A stretch of DNA of 64,000 bases from Antarctobacter albus (GTDB taxonomy: Bacteria; Pseudomonadota; Alphaproteobacteria; Rhodobacterales; Rhodobacteraceae): NCBI RefSeq assembly GCF_900101505.1, contig NZ_FMZI01000009.1:124001-188000 (forward strand), given 5' to 3'. Below, one piece after another: positions 36,643 through 46,921 of the stretch. Under the pieces are notes generated by a model that was not told the DNA's origin, made no database searches, and saw only the letters and a program-made list of their open reading frames with translations. The number at the start of each line of letters is the position of its first letter. Position 1 is the first letter of the stretch. The position numbers were made by a program, and so were the translations under genes.

Positions 36643-37352
36643 GCCACGGCGGCCCGCTGGGCTGCCACCAGTTCCGAGACGCCCTTTTCCGCCAGGTCCA
36701 TCAGGCGGCCCATCTCGTCGCGGGAAAAGGTCGATCCCTCGGCGCTCATCTGCACCTCGATCAGGCGCCCGTCACCGCGCAGGATGAAATTGCCGTCGGT
36801 GCCGGCCTCGCTGTCTTCGGGGTAATCCAGGTCCAGCACCGGCTGCCCGGCGTAGATCCCGCAGCTGATGGCGGCCACTTCGGACACCAGCGGATCGGTG
36901 ATCACGTCCCCGGCCTTCATCAGCTTGTTGACTGCCAGCCGCAGGGCCACCCAACCGCCGGTGATCGAGGCACAGCGCGTGCCACCATCGGCCTGGATCA
37001 CGTCGCAGTCCACGGTGATCTGGCGTTCGCCCAGGGCGTTGCGGTCAACACCCGCACGCAGCGCGCGTCCGATCAGCCGCTGGATTTCCACGGTGCGGCC
37101 GCCCTGTTTGCCGGCCTGTGCCTCGCGCCGCATCCGGCTCGAGGTCGAGCGCGGCAGCATGCCGTATTCCGCTGTCACCCAGCCCTGCCCCGAGCCCTTG
37201 ATAAAGGGAGGCACACGCTCCTCCAGCGAGGCGGTGCAGAGCACATGGGTGTCGCCCATGCGGATCAGGCACGATCCTTCGGCATGTTTGGTTACACCCG
37301 TTTCGATTGAAACGGCGCGCATTTCGCTTAAATCTCGTCCCGACGGTCGCAT
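36639..37352 (-). CDS. rph: Ribonuclease PH
   Basis: The 237-residue product begins MRPSGR and closely follows the RNase PH pattern: [46 protein letters not shown] and [14 protein letters not shown]. It trims tRNA 3' ends by phosphorolysis. An ATG two codons earlier (37358) is also possible, but it sits almost on the AGGAAGGG ribosome-binding site. It is divergent from hrcA across about 112 nt. Confidence 0.96.
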   Translation of the reverse strand: MRPSGRDLSEMRAVSIETGVTKHAEGSCLIRMGDTHVLCTASLEERVPPFIKGSGQGWVTAEYGMLPRSTSSRMRREAQAGKQGGRTVEIQRLIGRALRAGVDRNALGERQITVDCDVIQADGGTRCASITGGWVALRLAVNKLMKAGDVITDPLVSEVAAISCGIYAGQPVLDLDYPEDSEAGTDGNFILRGDGRLIEVQMSAEGSTFSRDEMGRLMDLAEKGVSELVAAQRAAVA

Positions 37353-37415
37353 TGTCATCCCTTCCTGATGGTCACGCAGGGGATAGACAGCGGCAGCCCA
37401 CGGATGCAACCCCGA

Positions 37416-37443
37416 TTGACGTTCCGGCCAGAGGCTCTTTAAT
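37416..37443 (+). promoter_or_regulatory. Candidate promoter for hrcA-grpE
   Basis: TTGACG and TTTAAT are separated by 16 nt, ending 21 nt before the hrcA ATG. This fits a housekeeping sigma-70-type promoter. No CIRCE inverted repeat (TTAGCACTC-N9-GAGTGCTAA) is visible in this region, so HrcA autoregulation through CIRCE is not supported here. Confidence 0.5.
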
Positions 37444-37464
37444 GGCGCCGCAGAGGGCAAGAAG

Positions 37465-38529
37465 ATGAATGAGGCACGCGAACTCCTGTCCCAGATGAAC
37501 GACCGCTCGCGCGAGGTATTCCGGCGCGTGGTCGAGGGATACCTGGCCAGCGGCGAACCCGTCGGGTCCCGCACGCTGACCCGTACCCTGTCGGAAAAGG
37601 TCTCGGCGGCGACGATCCGCAACGTGATGCAGGACCTGGAATACCTGGGCCTGCTGGACAGCCCACATGTGTCTGCCGGACGAATCCCGACGCAGCAGGG
37701 ATTGCGGATGTTCGTCGACGGCTTGCTGGAGGTGCGCGACCTCGACGATCAGGACCGCGAGAAGCTGGATGCGACTCTGGGGCGCAACGCTGGCGATGTC
37801 TCGGGGCTGCTGGATGCGGTGGGATCGGCCCTGTCGGGGGTGACGCATGGGGCCTCGCTGGTACTGACACCCAAGCACGAGGCGCCGCTGAAACATATCG
37901 AGTTCGTCAGCCTGGCGCAGGACCGTGCGCTGGTGGTGATCGTCTTTGCCGATGGTCACGTCGAGAACCGGGTTTTCACCCCGCCGCCGGGTCTGACCCC
38001 CAGCGCGATGCGCGAGGCGGCGAATTTCACCAACGCCCTGGCCGAGGGCCGCACCCTGACCGAGTTGCGCAAGGCGATGCAGGCCGAGATTTCCAAGCGC
38101 CGTCAGGAGATCGACGGCCTGGCCGCCGCGCTGATCGATGCGGGCATCGCCGTCTGGGATGGCAGCGGCGACAGCAGCGAACGGCTGATCGTGCGCGGAC
38201 GGGCGAATCTGCTCGAAGAGGATTCGGCCCAGGAGGAACTGGAACGCATCCGCAGCCTGTTCGACGACCTCGAACGCAAGCGCGACATCGCCGAGTTCCT
38301 CGAACTGACCGACGAAGGCGAAGGGGTGCGCATTTTTATCGGCTCCGAGAACAAACTTTTCTCACTTTCGGGTTCCTCTCTGGTGGTCTCTCCATATATG
38401 AACGCGGACCGAAAGATCATTGGCGCGGTGGGCGTGATCGGCCCGACCCGGCTGAACTATGGCCGGATCGTTCCGATCGTGGATTACACGGCGCAGCTGG
38501 TCGGGCGGATGATCGCCGACCGGAGTTAG
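37465..38529 (+). CDS. hrcA: Heat-inducible transcription repressor HrcA
   Basis: The 354-residue product has the N-terminal winged helix ([46 protein letters not shown]) and the C-terminal GAF-like domain ending with [17 protein letters not shown]. HrcA represses chaperonin genes by binding CIRCE and is itself kept active by GroEL. grpE follows after 11 nt, the usual pairing. Confidence 0.96.
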   Translation: MNEARELLSQMNDRSREVFRRVVEGYLASGEPVGSRTLTRTLSEKVSAATIRNVMQDLEYLGLLDSPHVSAGRIPTQQGLRMFVDGLLEVRDLDDQDREKLDATLGRNAGDVSGLLDAVGSALSGVTHGASLVLTPKHEAPLKHIEFVSLAQDRALVVIVFADGHVENRVFTPPPGLTPSAMREAANFTNALAEGRTLTELRKAMQAEISKRRQEIDGLAAALIDAGIAVWDGSGDSSERLIVRGRANLLEEDSAQEELERIRSLFDDLERKRDIAEFLELTDEGEGVRIFIGSENKLFSLSGSSLVVSPYMNADRKIIGAVGVIGPTRLNYGRIVPIVDYTAQLVGRMIADRS

Positions 38530-38540
38530 AGGTGGAAGGC

Positions 38541-39101
38541 ATGGCAGACCCGAAAAAGGATGATTTTCTCGACGATATCGACGCGGCCGAAGCCGAGGAG
38601 CAGGCCGGGTTGAACGAGGAAATCGACGATATCGCGATGGAAATTGACGCACTGCGCGCCGAGCGGGACGACTACAAGGACAAGTTCATGCGGGCGCTGG
38701 CGGATGCCGAAAACGCCCGCAAGCGCGCCGACAAGGACCGTCGCGAGGCGCAGGCCTATGGCGGCACTCGCATCGCGCGCGACCTGCTGCCGGTCTATGA
38801 CAACCTCAACCGGGCGCTGACCGCGGCGCAGGAATCCGAAGGCGCCTCGACCGCGCTGGTAGAAGGCGTCGAACTGACGCTGAAAGAGCTGCTGAAGGTG
38901 TTCGAGCGTCATGGCGTGACCCGGATCACCCCCGAGGTCGGCGAGCGCTTCGACCCGCAACAGCACGAGGCCATGTTCGAGGCCCCGGTGCCGGGCACCA
39001 AGGCGGGCGAGATTATCCAGGTCTCTGCCGAGGGGTTCATGCTGTACGACCGGCTGTTGCGGCCCGCACAGGTCGGCGTCAGCTCGATGCCCGCGTCCTG
39101 A
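38541..39101 (+). CDS. grpE: DnaK nucleotide exchange factor GrpE
   Basis: The 186-residue product has an acidic N-terminal region, a long coiled coil (FMRALADAENARKRADKD) and the C-terminal beta domain (HGVTRITPEVGERFDPQQHEA). It releases ADP from DnaK. The ATG giving MADPKK was chosen because AGGTGGAAGG precedes it. A hairpin follows the stop. Confidence 0.95.
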   Translation: MADPKKDDFLDDIDAAEAEEQAGLNEEIDDIAMEIDALRAERDDYKDKFMRALADAENARKRADKDRREAQAYGGTRIARDLLPVYDNLNRALTAAQESEGASTALVEGVELTLKELLKVFERHGVTRITPEVGERFDPQQHEAMFEAPVPGTKAGEIIQVSAEGFMLYDRLLRPAQVGVSSMPAS

Positions 39102-39111
39102 ACCGGTGAAT

Positions 39112-39127
39112 GGCGGGTTTTCCCGCC
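39112..39127 (+). terminator. Hairpin after grpE, possible terminator
   Basis: GGCGGG and CCCGCC flank a TTTT loop, 11 nt after the grpE stop. There is no T-run after the stem, so termination strength is uncertain. Confidence 0.45.
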
Positions 39128-39163
39128 CTGCGCATCAAGACCGCGTGGCGCCGGTGGCACGCG

Positions 39164-39183
39164 CTGGGGGGCCAGCCCCCCAG
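39164..39183. repeat. REP-like GC-rich palindrome between grpE and mutS
   Basis: CTGGGGGGC and GCCCCCCAG flank only CA, giving a perfect 9-bp stem in the convergent grpE-mutS gap. It is followed by a second run of C and G and by TATTTCGACCAAGAAGAAG. From memory, similar G-run palindromes followed by such a tail recur between genes in Rhodobacteraceae genomes; only one copy was seen in this window. Confidence 0.5.
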
Positions 39184-39234
39184 ACCCCCCGGGGCTATTT
39201 CGACCAAGAAGAAGCGCAGCCGCCGGACAGGGTG

Positions 39235-41904
39235 TCAGCCTTTGTCCAGCAGTGCCTTGAGATCATAAAGCGCATCCAGGGCCTGGCGTGGGCTCAGGTC
39301 GTCCAGCGTCATGTCGCGCAGCTGTTCCTCGATCTTTGACGTTTGCCGTGACACCGGCGGTTCCGATGCGCGGGCGGCGGCAGAGAAGAGCGGCAGGTCG
39401 TCGATCAGCGCCTTGGGCGAGGCGCGTTCCCGTTCGCCCTTTTCCAGCGCCTCGAGAACGTCGCGGGCGCGGGTGATGACCGCGGCAGGCAGGCCGGCCA
39501 GTTGAGCGACCTGCACGCCGTAAGAGCGGTCGGCAGCGCCTTCATGGACCTCGTGCAGGAAGATCACCTCGCCGTCCCATTCCTTGACCGCCACGGTGGC
39601 GTTCCGGACCCCGTCCAGCTTTCCCGCCAGTGCGGTAAGTTCATGATAATGCGTGGCAAACAGGCCACGGACGCGGTTGACCGCCTGCAGGTGTTCCAGC
39701 GTCGCCCAGGCGATCGACAAGCCGTCGTAGGTGGCGGTGCCACGACCGATCTCGTCGAGGATCACCAGCGCGCAGTCATCGGCCTGATTCAGGATCGTGG
39801 CCGTTTCGACCATTTCGACCATGAAGGTTGATCGTCCGCGCGCCAGGTCGTCGCTGGCGCCAACGCGGCTGAAGATCTGGCTGACCAGCCCGACGTGCGC
39901 CGATTGCGCCGGGACGTAAGAGCCGATCTGGGCCAGGAGGGCGATCAATGCGTTCTGCCGCAGGTAGGTCGATTTACCGGCCATGTTCGGCCCGGTCAGC
40001 AGGGTGACGGCCGCCCCCTGCCCGTCCGCGCTGAGATTGCAGTCATTGGCGATGAAGGGTTCGCCGGCCACGGCCAGCGCTGCCTCGACCACCGGGTGCC
40101 GTCCGCCTTCGATGGCAAAGGCGCGGCTGTCATCGACCCTTGGCAGGCACCAGTCCCGCTGCCGGGCCAGCTCCGCCAGGGCCAGCGCCAGGTCGATCTC
40201 GGCCAGGGCCAGCGCCAGGTCGGACAGCGCGGGCGCCTGGTCCATGATCTCGGCCCGCAGGTCCTCGTAGATGCGGCGCTCGATCTCCAGCGCCTCGTTG
40301 CCGGCGTTCAGGATGCGGCGTTCGAGTTCCGACAGTTCGACGGTGGTGAACCGGACCTGGTTCGCCGTGGTCTGGCGGTGGATGAAACGCTCTGACAGGG
40401 CGAACATCTTGTCCGCATGTACCGCCGTCGTCTCGATGAAATACCCCAGCACGTTGTTGTGCTTGATCTTGAGCGAGGTGACGCCGGTTTCCTGCGCGTA
40501 TTCCCCCTGCATCCGGGCAATGACGCCCCTGCCCTCGTCGCGCAGCGTGCGCGCCTCGTCCAGCGCGGCGTCGAACCCCGGCGCGACAAAGCCGCCGTCG
40601 CTGACGCGCAGGCCCGGTTCTGCCACCAGCGCCTCGTCCAGCCTGTCCAGAAGCGCCTCCTGCCCGGTCAGCGCAGCGCTGGACCGGGCCACCAGGTCCG
40701 GCAAGTCGACACCCGACAGCCGGTCCGCGATCTGCCCGGCTTGCGCCAGCGCGGTGCGCACCGCTGCCAGGTCACGCGGGCCGCCCCGGTCCAGCCCCAG
40801 CCGCGACAGCGCCCGGTCGACGTCAGGCACCTCTTTCAAGGCGCCGCGCAGCATGTCGGCCATCGGTCCCTCGACGCCCCAGCGCACCGCCTCCAGCCGC
40901 TCGTGGATGACTGCCAGATCGCGTGAGGGCGAGGCGACGCGCCGTTCCAGAAGGCGCGCACCGGCGGAGGTCACGGTCATGTCGATCACCGACAGGAGAG
41001 AGCCCTTGCGCCCGCCCTGCAGGCTTTCGGTCAGTTCCAGGTTGCGCCGGGTGGCCGCGTCGATCTGCAGGATGCGGCTGACCTGCTCCTGCCGGGGCGG
41101 TCGCAGCAGCGGCAGGCGGCCTTTCTGGGTGATGTCCAGGTAATCGACAAGCGCGCCCATCGCGGACAGTTCGGCCCGGTCGAAGCTGCCGAAGCCGGTC
41201 AGCGTCTGCACCTTGAACAGCTTGCACAGCCGCCCTTCGGCGGCGCCGGATTCGAAGCTTGCGGCGCCCAGCACCGTGGGGTCGATCCCGAGGTCGCCCA
41301 GCACCTCGCGCAGGGTGTCCCCTGTCGCGTCGGAACACAGCAGTTCCGAGGGGGCCAGCCGGGCCAGTTCGGCGCCGATGCGCGCCCGGCCCAGGGGCAT
41401 CACGTGAAACGCGCCGGTCGAGATATCCGCCCAGGCCAGCGCCCATTCCCCGCGCACGTGGCCAAGAGCGGCCAGGAAATTGTGCCGCCGTGCCTCCAGC
41501 AGCGAATCTTCGATCAACGTGCCCGGCGTGACCAGCCGCACCACGTCGCGTTTGACCACGGATTTCGAGCCGCGTTTCTTGGCCTCTTCGGGGGTTTCCA
41601 TCTGTTCGCCCACGGCGACGCGGAATCCCTTGCGGATCAGGGTCAGCAGATAGCCTTCGGCGGCATGCACCGGAACGCCGCACATCGGGATGTCGTCCCC
41701 GGCGTGTTTGCCGCGTTTGGTCAGCGCGATGTCCAGCGCCGCGCTGGCCGCCACCGCGTCGTCGAAGAACAGTTCGTAGAAATCCCCCATGCGGTAGAAC
41801 AGCAGCGCATCGGGATGGTTTGCCTTGATCTCGAGGTACTGCGCCATCATCGGCGTGACAGCGGTATCCCGTGGTGTACTCTTTCCCGCGTTGTTAGCGC
41901 TCAC
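39235..41904 (-). CDS. mutS: DNA mismatch repair protein MutS
   Basis: The 889-residue product has the N-terminal mismatch-recognition domain with the Phe-x-Glu type motif ([11 protein letters not shown]), connector, lever and clamp domains, and the ATPase with Walker [10 protein letters not shown] near residue 637, followed by [13 protein letters not shown]. It recognises base mismatches and starts repair. The C-terminal tail ends in [18 protein letters not shown], the usual tetramerisation-type tail. It is divergent from maeB across 83 nt. Confidence 0.97.
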   Translation of the reverse strand: MSANNAGKSTPRDTAVTPMMAQYLEIKANHPDALLFYRMGDFYELFFDDAVAASAALDIALTKRGKHAGDDIPMCGVPVHAAEGYLLTLIRKGFRVAVGEQMETPEEAKKRGSKSVVKRDVVRLVTPGTLIEDSLLEARRHNFLAALGHVRGEWALAWADISTGAFHVMPLGRARIGAELARLAPSELLCSDATGDTLREVLGDLGIDPTVLGAASFESGAAEGRLCKLFKVQTLTGFGSFDRAELSAMGALVDYLDITQKGRLPLLRPPRQEQVSRILQIDAATRRNLELTESLQGGRKGSLLSVIDMTVTSAGARLLERRVASPSRDLAVIHERLEAVRWGVEGPMADMLRGALKEVPDVDRALSRLGLDRGGPRDLAAVRTALAQAGQIADRLSGVDLPDLVARSSAALTGQEALLDRLDEALVAEPGLRVSDGGFVAPGFDAALDEARTLRDEGRGVIARMQGEYAQETGVTSLKIKHNNVLGYFIETTAVHADKMFALSERFIHRQTTANQVRFTTVELSELERRILNAGNEALEIERRIYEDLRAEIMDQAPALSDLALALAEIDLALALAELARQRDWCLPRVDDSRAFAIEGGRHPVVEAALAVAGEPFIANDCNLSADGQGAAVTLLTGPNMAGKSTYLRQNALIALLAQIGSYVPAQSAHVGLVSQIFSRVGASDDLARGRSTFMVEMVETATILNQADDCALVILDEIGRGTATYDGLSIAWATLEHLQAVNRVRGLFATHYHELTALAGKLDGVRNATVAVKEWDGEVIFLHEVHEGAADRSYGVQVAQLAGLPAAVITRARDVLEALEKGERERASPKALIDDLPLFSAAARASEPPVSRQTSKIEEQLRDMTLDDLSPRQALDALYDLKALLDKG

Positions 41905-41987
41905 GTAGCTTCCCCCCGGCGATTTCGCGTGACATTAAGACGGGTAAAGAGCGGGGAAAACCGCAAATTCTGCCGGATGGAGGGGAC

Positions 41988-44243
41988 ATGTCCAAAGCCA
42001 GATTCACCCGCGAAGAGGCCCTTGCCTTTCACCTCGAACCGACGCCCGGCAAATGGGAGGTGCAGGCCACCGTCCCGATGACCACGCAGCGTGATCTCAG
42101 CCTGGCCTATTCGCCCGGTGTGGCCGTGCCTTGCGAGGATATCGCCGCGAACCCGGAACTGGCCTACGACTATACCAACAAGGGCAACCTCGTCGCCGTG
42201 ATCTCGAACGGGACGGCGGTCCTGGGTCTGGGAAACCTTGGCGCCCTGGGGTCGAAGCCGGTGATGGAAGGCAAATCGGTGCTGTTCAAGCGCTTTGCCG
42301 ACGTGAACAGCATCGACATCGAGCTGGACACCGAGGATCCGGACGAATTCTGCAAGGCGGTCAAGCTGATGGGGCCGACGTTCGGCGGCATCAACCTTGA
42401 GGACATCAAGGCGCCGGAATGTTTCATCATCGAGCAGCGGCTCAAGGAAGAGATGGACATTCCCGTCTTTCACGACGACCAGCACGGCACGGCGGTGATC
42501 TGCGCGGCGGGTCTGATCAATGCTCTGCACCTGTCGGGGAAAAAGATCGAGGATTGCCGAATTGTCCTGAACGGTGCCGGGGCGGCGGGGATTGCCTGCC
42601 TCGAGTTGATCAAGTCGATGGGCGCGCGGCACGAAAACTGCATCATGTGCGACACCAAGGGCGTGATCTACCAGGGCCGCACCGAGGGCATGAACCAGTG
42701 GAAATCCGCGCATGCTGTCGTGACCGAGGCGCGCTCGCTGGAGGATGCCATGAAAGGCGCCGATGTCTTCCTGGGCGTGTCGGCCAAGGGGGCGGTCACT
42801 CAGGACATGGTCGCCAGCATGGCCGACAACCCGGTGATCTTTGCCATGGCGAACCCCGACCCCGAAATCACGCCGGAGGACGCGCATGAGGTGCGGGTGG
42901 ATGCCATCGTTGCCACCGGGCGCAGCGACTACCCCAACCAGGTCAACAACGTGCTGGGCTTTCCCTATCTCTTCCGGGGCGCGCTGGACATCCACGCCCG
43001 CGCCATCAACGACGAGATGAAGATCGCCTGCGCGCAGGCCCTGGCCGAACTGGCGCGCGAGGACGTGCCCGACGAGGTGGCGCTGGCCTATGGCAAGACG
43101 CTGACCTTTGGCCGCGACTACATCATTCCCACGCCCTTCGACCCCCGCCTGATCCACCGGATTCCGCCTGCCGTGGCCAAGGCGGGCATGGACACGGGCG
43201 CGGCGCGGCGGCCCATCGTCGACATGGAAGCCTATGAGCACATGCTGCAGACGCGCATGGACCCGACCGCCTCGATCCTGCGGTCGATCAACGCGCGGGC
43301 GCGGTCGGCGCAGGCGCGGATGATCTTTGCCGAGGGCGACGATCCGCGCGTGCTGCGCGCGGCGGTGATGTACCAGCGGTCCGGCCTGGGCAAGGCGCTG
43401 GTTGTCGGGCGCGACGCGGACGTGAAACAGAAACTCGAAGAGGCGGGCCTGCACGACGCGGTGCGCGAGCTGGAGGTGGTGAACGCCGCCAACACGCGCC
43501 ACCTGGAGACCTACAAGACCTTTCTTTACGAGCGCCTGCAGCGGCGCGGCATGGACCGGCAGGACATCCACCGGCTTGCGGCGCGCGACCGGCATGTCTT
43601 TGCCTCGTTGATGCTGGCGCACGGGCATGGCGATGGGCTGGTCACCGGGGCAACGCGGAAATCGGCGCATGTGATGCAGCTGATCAACCATGTGTTCGAC
43701 GCCGATGCGGCGCATGGGGCAGCGGGTGTCACCGCTCTCTTGCACAAGGGGCGGATCGTGATGATTGCCGATACCCTGGTGCATGAATGGCCCAACGAGG
43801 AAGACCTGGCCACCATCGCCGAACGCGCGGCGGGCGTGGCGCGGCACCTGGGGCTGGAACCGCGTGTGGCCTTTGTCAGCTTTTCGACCTTCGGTTACCC
43901 GGTGTCGGAACGGGCCGAAAAGATGCACCTGGCGCCGCGCGTGCTGGACCGGCGCGGGGTCAGTTTCGAATACGAAGGCGAGATGACCGTGGACGTGGCG
44001 CTGAACGTCAAGGCGCAGGAGCATTACCCGTTCCAGCGCCTGACCGGCCCGGCCAACATCCTGGTGGTGCCGGCGCGGCACTCGGCCTCGATCTCGGTCA
44101 AGCTGATGCAGGAGATGGCGGGGGCGACGGTGATCGGGCCGATCCTGGCCGGTGTCGACAAGTCGATCCAGATCTGTTCGACCTCGATGACCGCGAATGA
44201 CATCCTGAACATGGCGGTGCTCGCCGCCGCCAAGATCAGCTAG
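41988..44243 (+). CDS. maeB: NADP-dependent malic enzyme with C-terminal phosphotransacetylase-like domain
   Basis: The 751-residue product has an N-terminal malic enzyme part (about residues 1-425) with the catalytic Tyr-Lys region (YSPGVAVPCEDIA, VISNGTAVLGLGNLG), FHDDQHGTA and the nucleotide-binding NGAGAAGIACLEL. The C-terminal part (about residues 430-751) resembles phosphotransacetylase (FAEGDDPRVLRAA, ILAGVDKSIQICS) and usually has a regulatory, acetyl-CoA-sensing role. It decarboxylates malate to pyruvate and gives NADPH. The start follows GGAGGGGAC. Confidence 0.95.
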   Translation: MSKARFTREEALAFHLEPTPGKWEVQATVPMTTQRDLSLAYSPGVAVPCEDIAANPELAYDYTNKGNLVAVISNGTAVLGLGNLGALGSKPVMEGKSVLFKRFADVNSIDIELDTEDPDEFCKAVKLMGPTFGGINLEDIKAPECFIIEQRLKEEMDIPVFHDDQHGTAVICAAGLINALHLSGKKIEDCRIVLNGAGAAGIACLELIKSMGARHENCIMCDTKGVIYQGRTEGMNQWKSAHAVVTEARSLEDAMKGADVFLGVSAKGAVTQDMVASMADNPVIFAMANPDPEITPEDAHEVRVDAIVATGRSDYPNQVNNVLGFPYLFRGALDIHARAINDEMKIACAQALAELAREDVPDEVALAYGKTLTFGRDYIIPTPFDPRLIHRIPPAVAKAGMDTGAARRPIVDMEAYEHMLQTRMDPTASILRSINARARSAQARMIFAEGDDPRVLRAAVMYQRSGLGKALVVGRDADVKQKLEEAGLHDAVRELEVVNAANTRHLETYKTFLYERLQRRGMDRQDIHRLAARDRHVFASLMLAHGHGDGLVTGATRKSAHVMQLINHVFDADAAHGAAGVTALLHKGRIVMIADTLVHEWPNEEDLATIAERAAGVARHLGLEPRVAFVSFSTFGYPVSERAEKMHLAPRVLDRRGVSFEYEGEMTVDVALNVKAQEHYPFQRLTGPANILVVPARHSASISVKLMQEMAGATVIGPILAGVDKSIQICSTSMTANDILNMAVLAAAKIS

Positions 44244-44293
44244 ACAGGGCAGGGGGCGGTCGCCCGGCAAGAGACCGGCATGGGAGGTGCCTG

Positions 44294-45166
44294 ATGACGA
44301 TCTTCAATCTCGGCTCTATCAACGCGGACCTGTTCTATCACGTCCCGCACCTGCCCGCTCCGGGCGAAACCCTGGCCGCGCGGTCCTTTACCCGGGGGCT
44401 GGGCGGCAAGGGCGCCAACATGTCGGTGGCCGCCGCCCGCGCGGCGGCGCGCTGCGTACACATCGGCGCGGTGGGGGCGGATGGCGCCTGGGCAGTTGAC
44501 CGGCTGATGGAATATGGGGTGTATACACAGTTTATTTCGACTGTATCCGAGGACACGGGAAACGCCCTGATCGCCGTCGATGACGCCGGAGAGAACACGA
44601 TCATCCTGTATCCCGGCGCCAACCATGCCATTTCGACCGATCACCTGGCAGAGGCACTGGACGGGGCAGGGGCCTCTGACATCTTCCTGACCCAGAACGA
44701 GACCAACGCCCAGCGCGCGGCGGCGGAGCTGGCCTCTGCCAAGGGGATGCGGGTGGCCTATGCGGCCGCGCCCTTTGACGCCAAGGCGGTGCAGGCGGTT
44801 CTGCCGCTTCTGGACCTTCTGTTCCTGAACGCGGTCGAGGCGCGGCAGTTGCAAGAGGCGACCGGCCTGGCGCCCGAGGCGTTGCCGGTGCGCGACGTCA
44901 TCGTGACATTGGGCGGGGACGGCGCGTGCTGGCACAACACCGACACCGGGGAAACGCGCGAATTCCCGGCGGTGCCGGTCACGCCGGTGGACACGACCGG
45001 GGCAGGGGACACCTTTACCGGCTATGTCCTTGCCGGGCTGGACCGGGGCCTGCCGATGGAACAGGCCATCGGTCAGGCGATGATCGCCGGGGCGATCATG
45101 GTCACGCGCGAAGGCACGGCGGACGTGATCCCCGACCTCCGCGACGTTCAGGACTTCGGCGGTTAA
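44294..45166 (+). CDS. PfkB-family carbohydrate kinase (ribokinase-like)
   Basis: The 290-residue product has the PfkB opening (NLGSINADLFYHVPHLPAPGE), GLGGKGANMSVAAARA (the ribokinase signature) and the catalytic DTTGAGDTFTGY with the Asp base. These features point to ribokinase, but no ribose transport genes are near, so the sugar is uncertain. The stop overlaps that of the convergent RTX gene by sharing a TTAA. Confidence 0.85.
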   Translation: MTIFNLGSINADLFYHVPHLPAPGETLAARSFTRGLGGKGANMSVAAARAAARCVHIGAVGADGAWAVDRLMEYGVYTQFISTVSEDTGNALIAVDDAGENTIILYPGANHAISTDHLAEALDGAGASDIFLTQNETNAQRAAAELASAKGMRVAYAAAPFDAKAVQAVLPLLDLLFLNAVEARQLQEATGLAPEALPVRDVIVTLGGDGACWHNTDTGETREFPAVPVTPVDTTGAGDTFTGYVLAGLDRGLPMEQAIGQAMIAGAIMVTREGTADVIPDLRDVQDFGG

Positions 45167-46803
45167 AGCGCAAAGTCATCTTCTGTCAGCCCGGTCACAC
45201 CGGCGACACGGATCTCGGCCTCGGCGGCCAGGTCGGCGTCGGTGTTGAACTGCACGATGCTGGATCCGGCGGCCGTCTCGATCACCCGGATCTGGTTGGC
45301 GCCAGTAAACGGCCCGGTGCCGACAAAGGTGAAGACACCGGGGATCATCGAGACCACGTTGATGATGTCGATCCCCTGTTCGAAATCCAGGATCTGGTCA
45401 CGCTGGGCACCCAGACCGGCCTGGGCGGTGGTGCGGAACAGGAAGACATCCGCATCCTGTCCCCCGGTCAGGAAGTCGAGGCCAAGCCCGCCGGCCAGCT
45501 CATCCTCGCCATCGCGGCCGCGCAGGACGTCGGTGCCATCGCTGCCTTCCAGCACATCGTTGCCCGACCCGCCGTCCAGCGTGTCGTTGCCCTCGCCGCC
45601 GTCCAGTTCGTCGGCACCATCGCGACCGTTCAGCAGGTCGTTGCCGTTCTGGCCCCGCAGGGTGTCATTGCCCGCCTGGCCGCGCAGGATGTCGTTGTCA
45701 TCGCCGCCTTCCAGGACGTCGTCGTCGCTGCCCCCGTCCAGCGTGTCGTCCCCGATGCCGCCATACAGGCTGTCGCTGCCCGCCTGACCGACCAGAACGT
45801 CGTTGCCATCATCCCCCGAGATCAGGTCGTCGCCCGCGTTGCCGTTGAGGGTGTCATTGTCGCTCTGTCCACGGAGGTCGTCGTCTCCGTCGCCGCCAAA
45901 GGCGATGTCGTCGCCCGATCCCGCGCTCAACGTGTCGTTGCCGCCGCGCCCGATCAGCAGGTCGTCGTCGTTGCCGCCCGACAGGAAATCGGGAAAGTTG
46001 CCGCCCTTGAGCGTGTCGTTCCCGTTGCCGCCGCTGACCGTTCCGGAAAAGTTCGCCTGGACAACCTGACCTGTGCCCATGCCGTCATAAAGATCGAAAC
46101 CGTCGCCAAGGTTGACGGTGCCGGTGATCGTCCCGGTGTTGATCATGCGGTCGTTTTCATTGCTGAACTCGATCTGGGCCGACATGCCGTTCTTGCCGAT
46201 GATCGTTCCGTGGTTGACGAAGACCCCCGGAAGGAAGGCGCTGCTGGTGGTGGCAAAGATGATGCGGTCCACCGCGAGTGTGCCCAGGTTGGTCAGGCGA
46301 CCGCCGGAATCGGACGACAGGTCCAGTATAGAACCGCGCATCTCTCCGTAGTTCACGATGATCGCGTTCGACAGGTTGCCGCCGCCGGGCAGCAGATCGC
46401 CCAGTCGCGTTGCGCTCATCAATCCGTGATTCACCACCTGCAGGTCCACCGAGGATCGCGCGCCGGAGGGGTCGATCACGTCATCGGCGGCGATCACGCT
46501 GCCGTAGTTGTAGATGTGCAGCCGCGCCCCCGGCTCTGACGAGGGCGTATCCAGGACAAAGGCGCTGTCGATACCGGCCTGGATGGTGCCGTTGTTGACG
46601 ATCTCGGCGTAAGCCGTGTTGATCTGGACCGTCCCGAAAAGATCGCCGTTGTTGAAAAGCCGCGTCTGGGTCGACGAACCATCGGCCATTTGCACCGCGA
46701 CGGCGCTGGGTGTGACCTGTACACCTTCGAGAATTGTCAGTGTGTCGCCATTGGTGGCGGTCACGGTCGCGCTGGTATCGGTCGTCTGGAAAATCTGGGC
46801 CAT
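45163..46803 (-). CDS. RTX calcium-binding repeat protein with beta-helix-like N-terminus (B)
   Basis: The product has 546 residues and no Sec signal peptide. The N-terminal half carries about ten imperfect NxGxI/VNHGTI repeats, suggesting a right-handed beta-helix. Roughly residues 250-440 hold glycine-rich nonapeptides of the type GGxGNDTLx that bind calcium. The C-terminal ~100 residues (RDQILDFEQGIDIINV to TGLTEDDFAL) are shared with the next gene and probably include the type I secretion signal. It is likely exported by an ABC/HlyD/TolC system not encoded here. The start ATG follows AGGA. Confidence 0.8.
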   Translation of the reverse strand: MAQIFQTTDTSATVTATNGDTLTILEGVQVTPSAVAVQMADGSSTQTRLFNNGDLFGTVQINTAYAEIVNNGTIQAGIDSAFVLDTPSSEPGARLHIYNYGSVIAADDVIDPSGARSSVDLQVVNHGLMSATRLGDLLPGGGNLSNAIIVNYGEMRGSILDLSSDSGGRLTNLGTLAVDRIIFATTSSAFLPGVFVNHGTIIGKNGMSAQIEFSNENDRMINTGTITGTVNLGDGFDLYDGMGTGQVVQANFSGTVSGGNGNDTLKGGNFPDFLSGGNDDDLLIGRGGNDTLSAGSGDDIAFGGDGDDDLRGQSDNDTLNGNAGDDLISGDDGNDVLVGQAGSDSLYGGIGDDTLDGGSDDDVLEGGDDNDILRGQAGNDTLRGQNGNDLLNGRDGADELDGGEGNDTLDGGSGNDVLEGSDGTDVLRGRDGEDELAGGLGLDFLTGGQDADVFLFRTTAQAGLGAQRDQILDFEQGIDIINVVSMIPGVFTFVGTGPFTGANQIRVIETAAGSSIVQFNTDADLAAEAEIRVAGVTGLTEDDFAL

Positions 46804-46921
46804 GAAATCCTGTCCTGTCGCGTCAATGCTTGTGTCTACAACCAGACTGTCTAGCGCATGGCCCGAAATCTTCAATGATACCAAGGGGGCGTACAGCGCC
46901 CCCTGGCTCGTGTGCCCAATG

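Noticed and set aside
41396-41411. parS-like half match in mutS
   Set aside because: Only the right half (CACGTGAAAC) fits; the left half is degenerate with four mismatches out of 16, expected by chance.
41901-44270. Very long open frame antisense to maeB (789 codons)
   Set aside because: It mirrors the malic enzyme gene base for base, is rich in His/Arg/Gly as typical for antisense frames in GC-rich DNA, and shows no domain motif.
45480-46050. Near-periodic DNA repeats suggestive of a tandem repeat or CRISPR-like array
   Set aside because: The periodicity follows the RTX nonapeptide codons of the encoded protein; spacing and units vary and no leader or cas genes are present.
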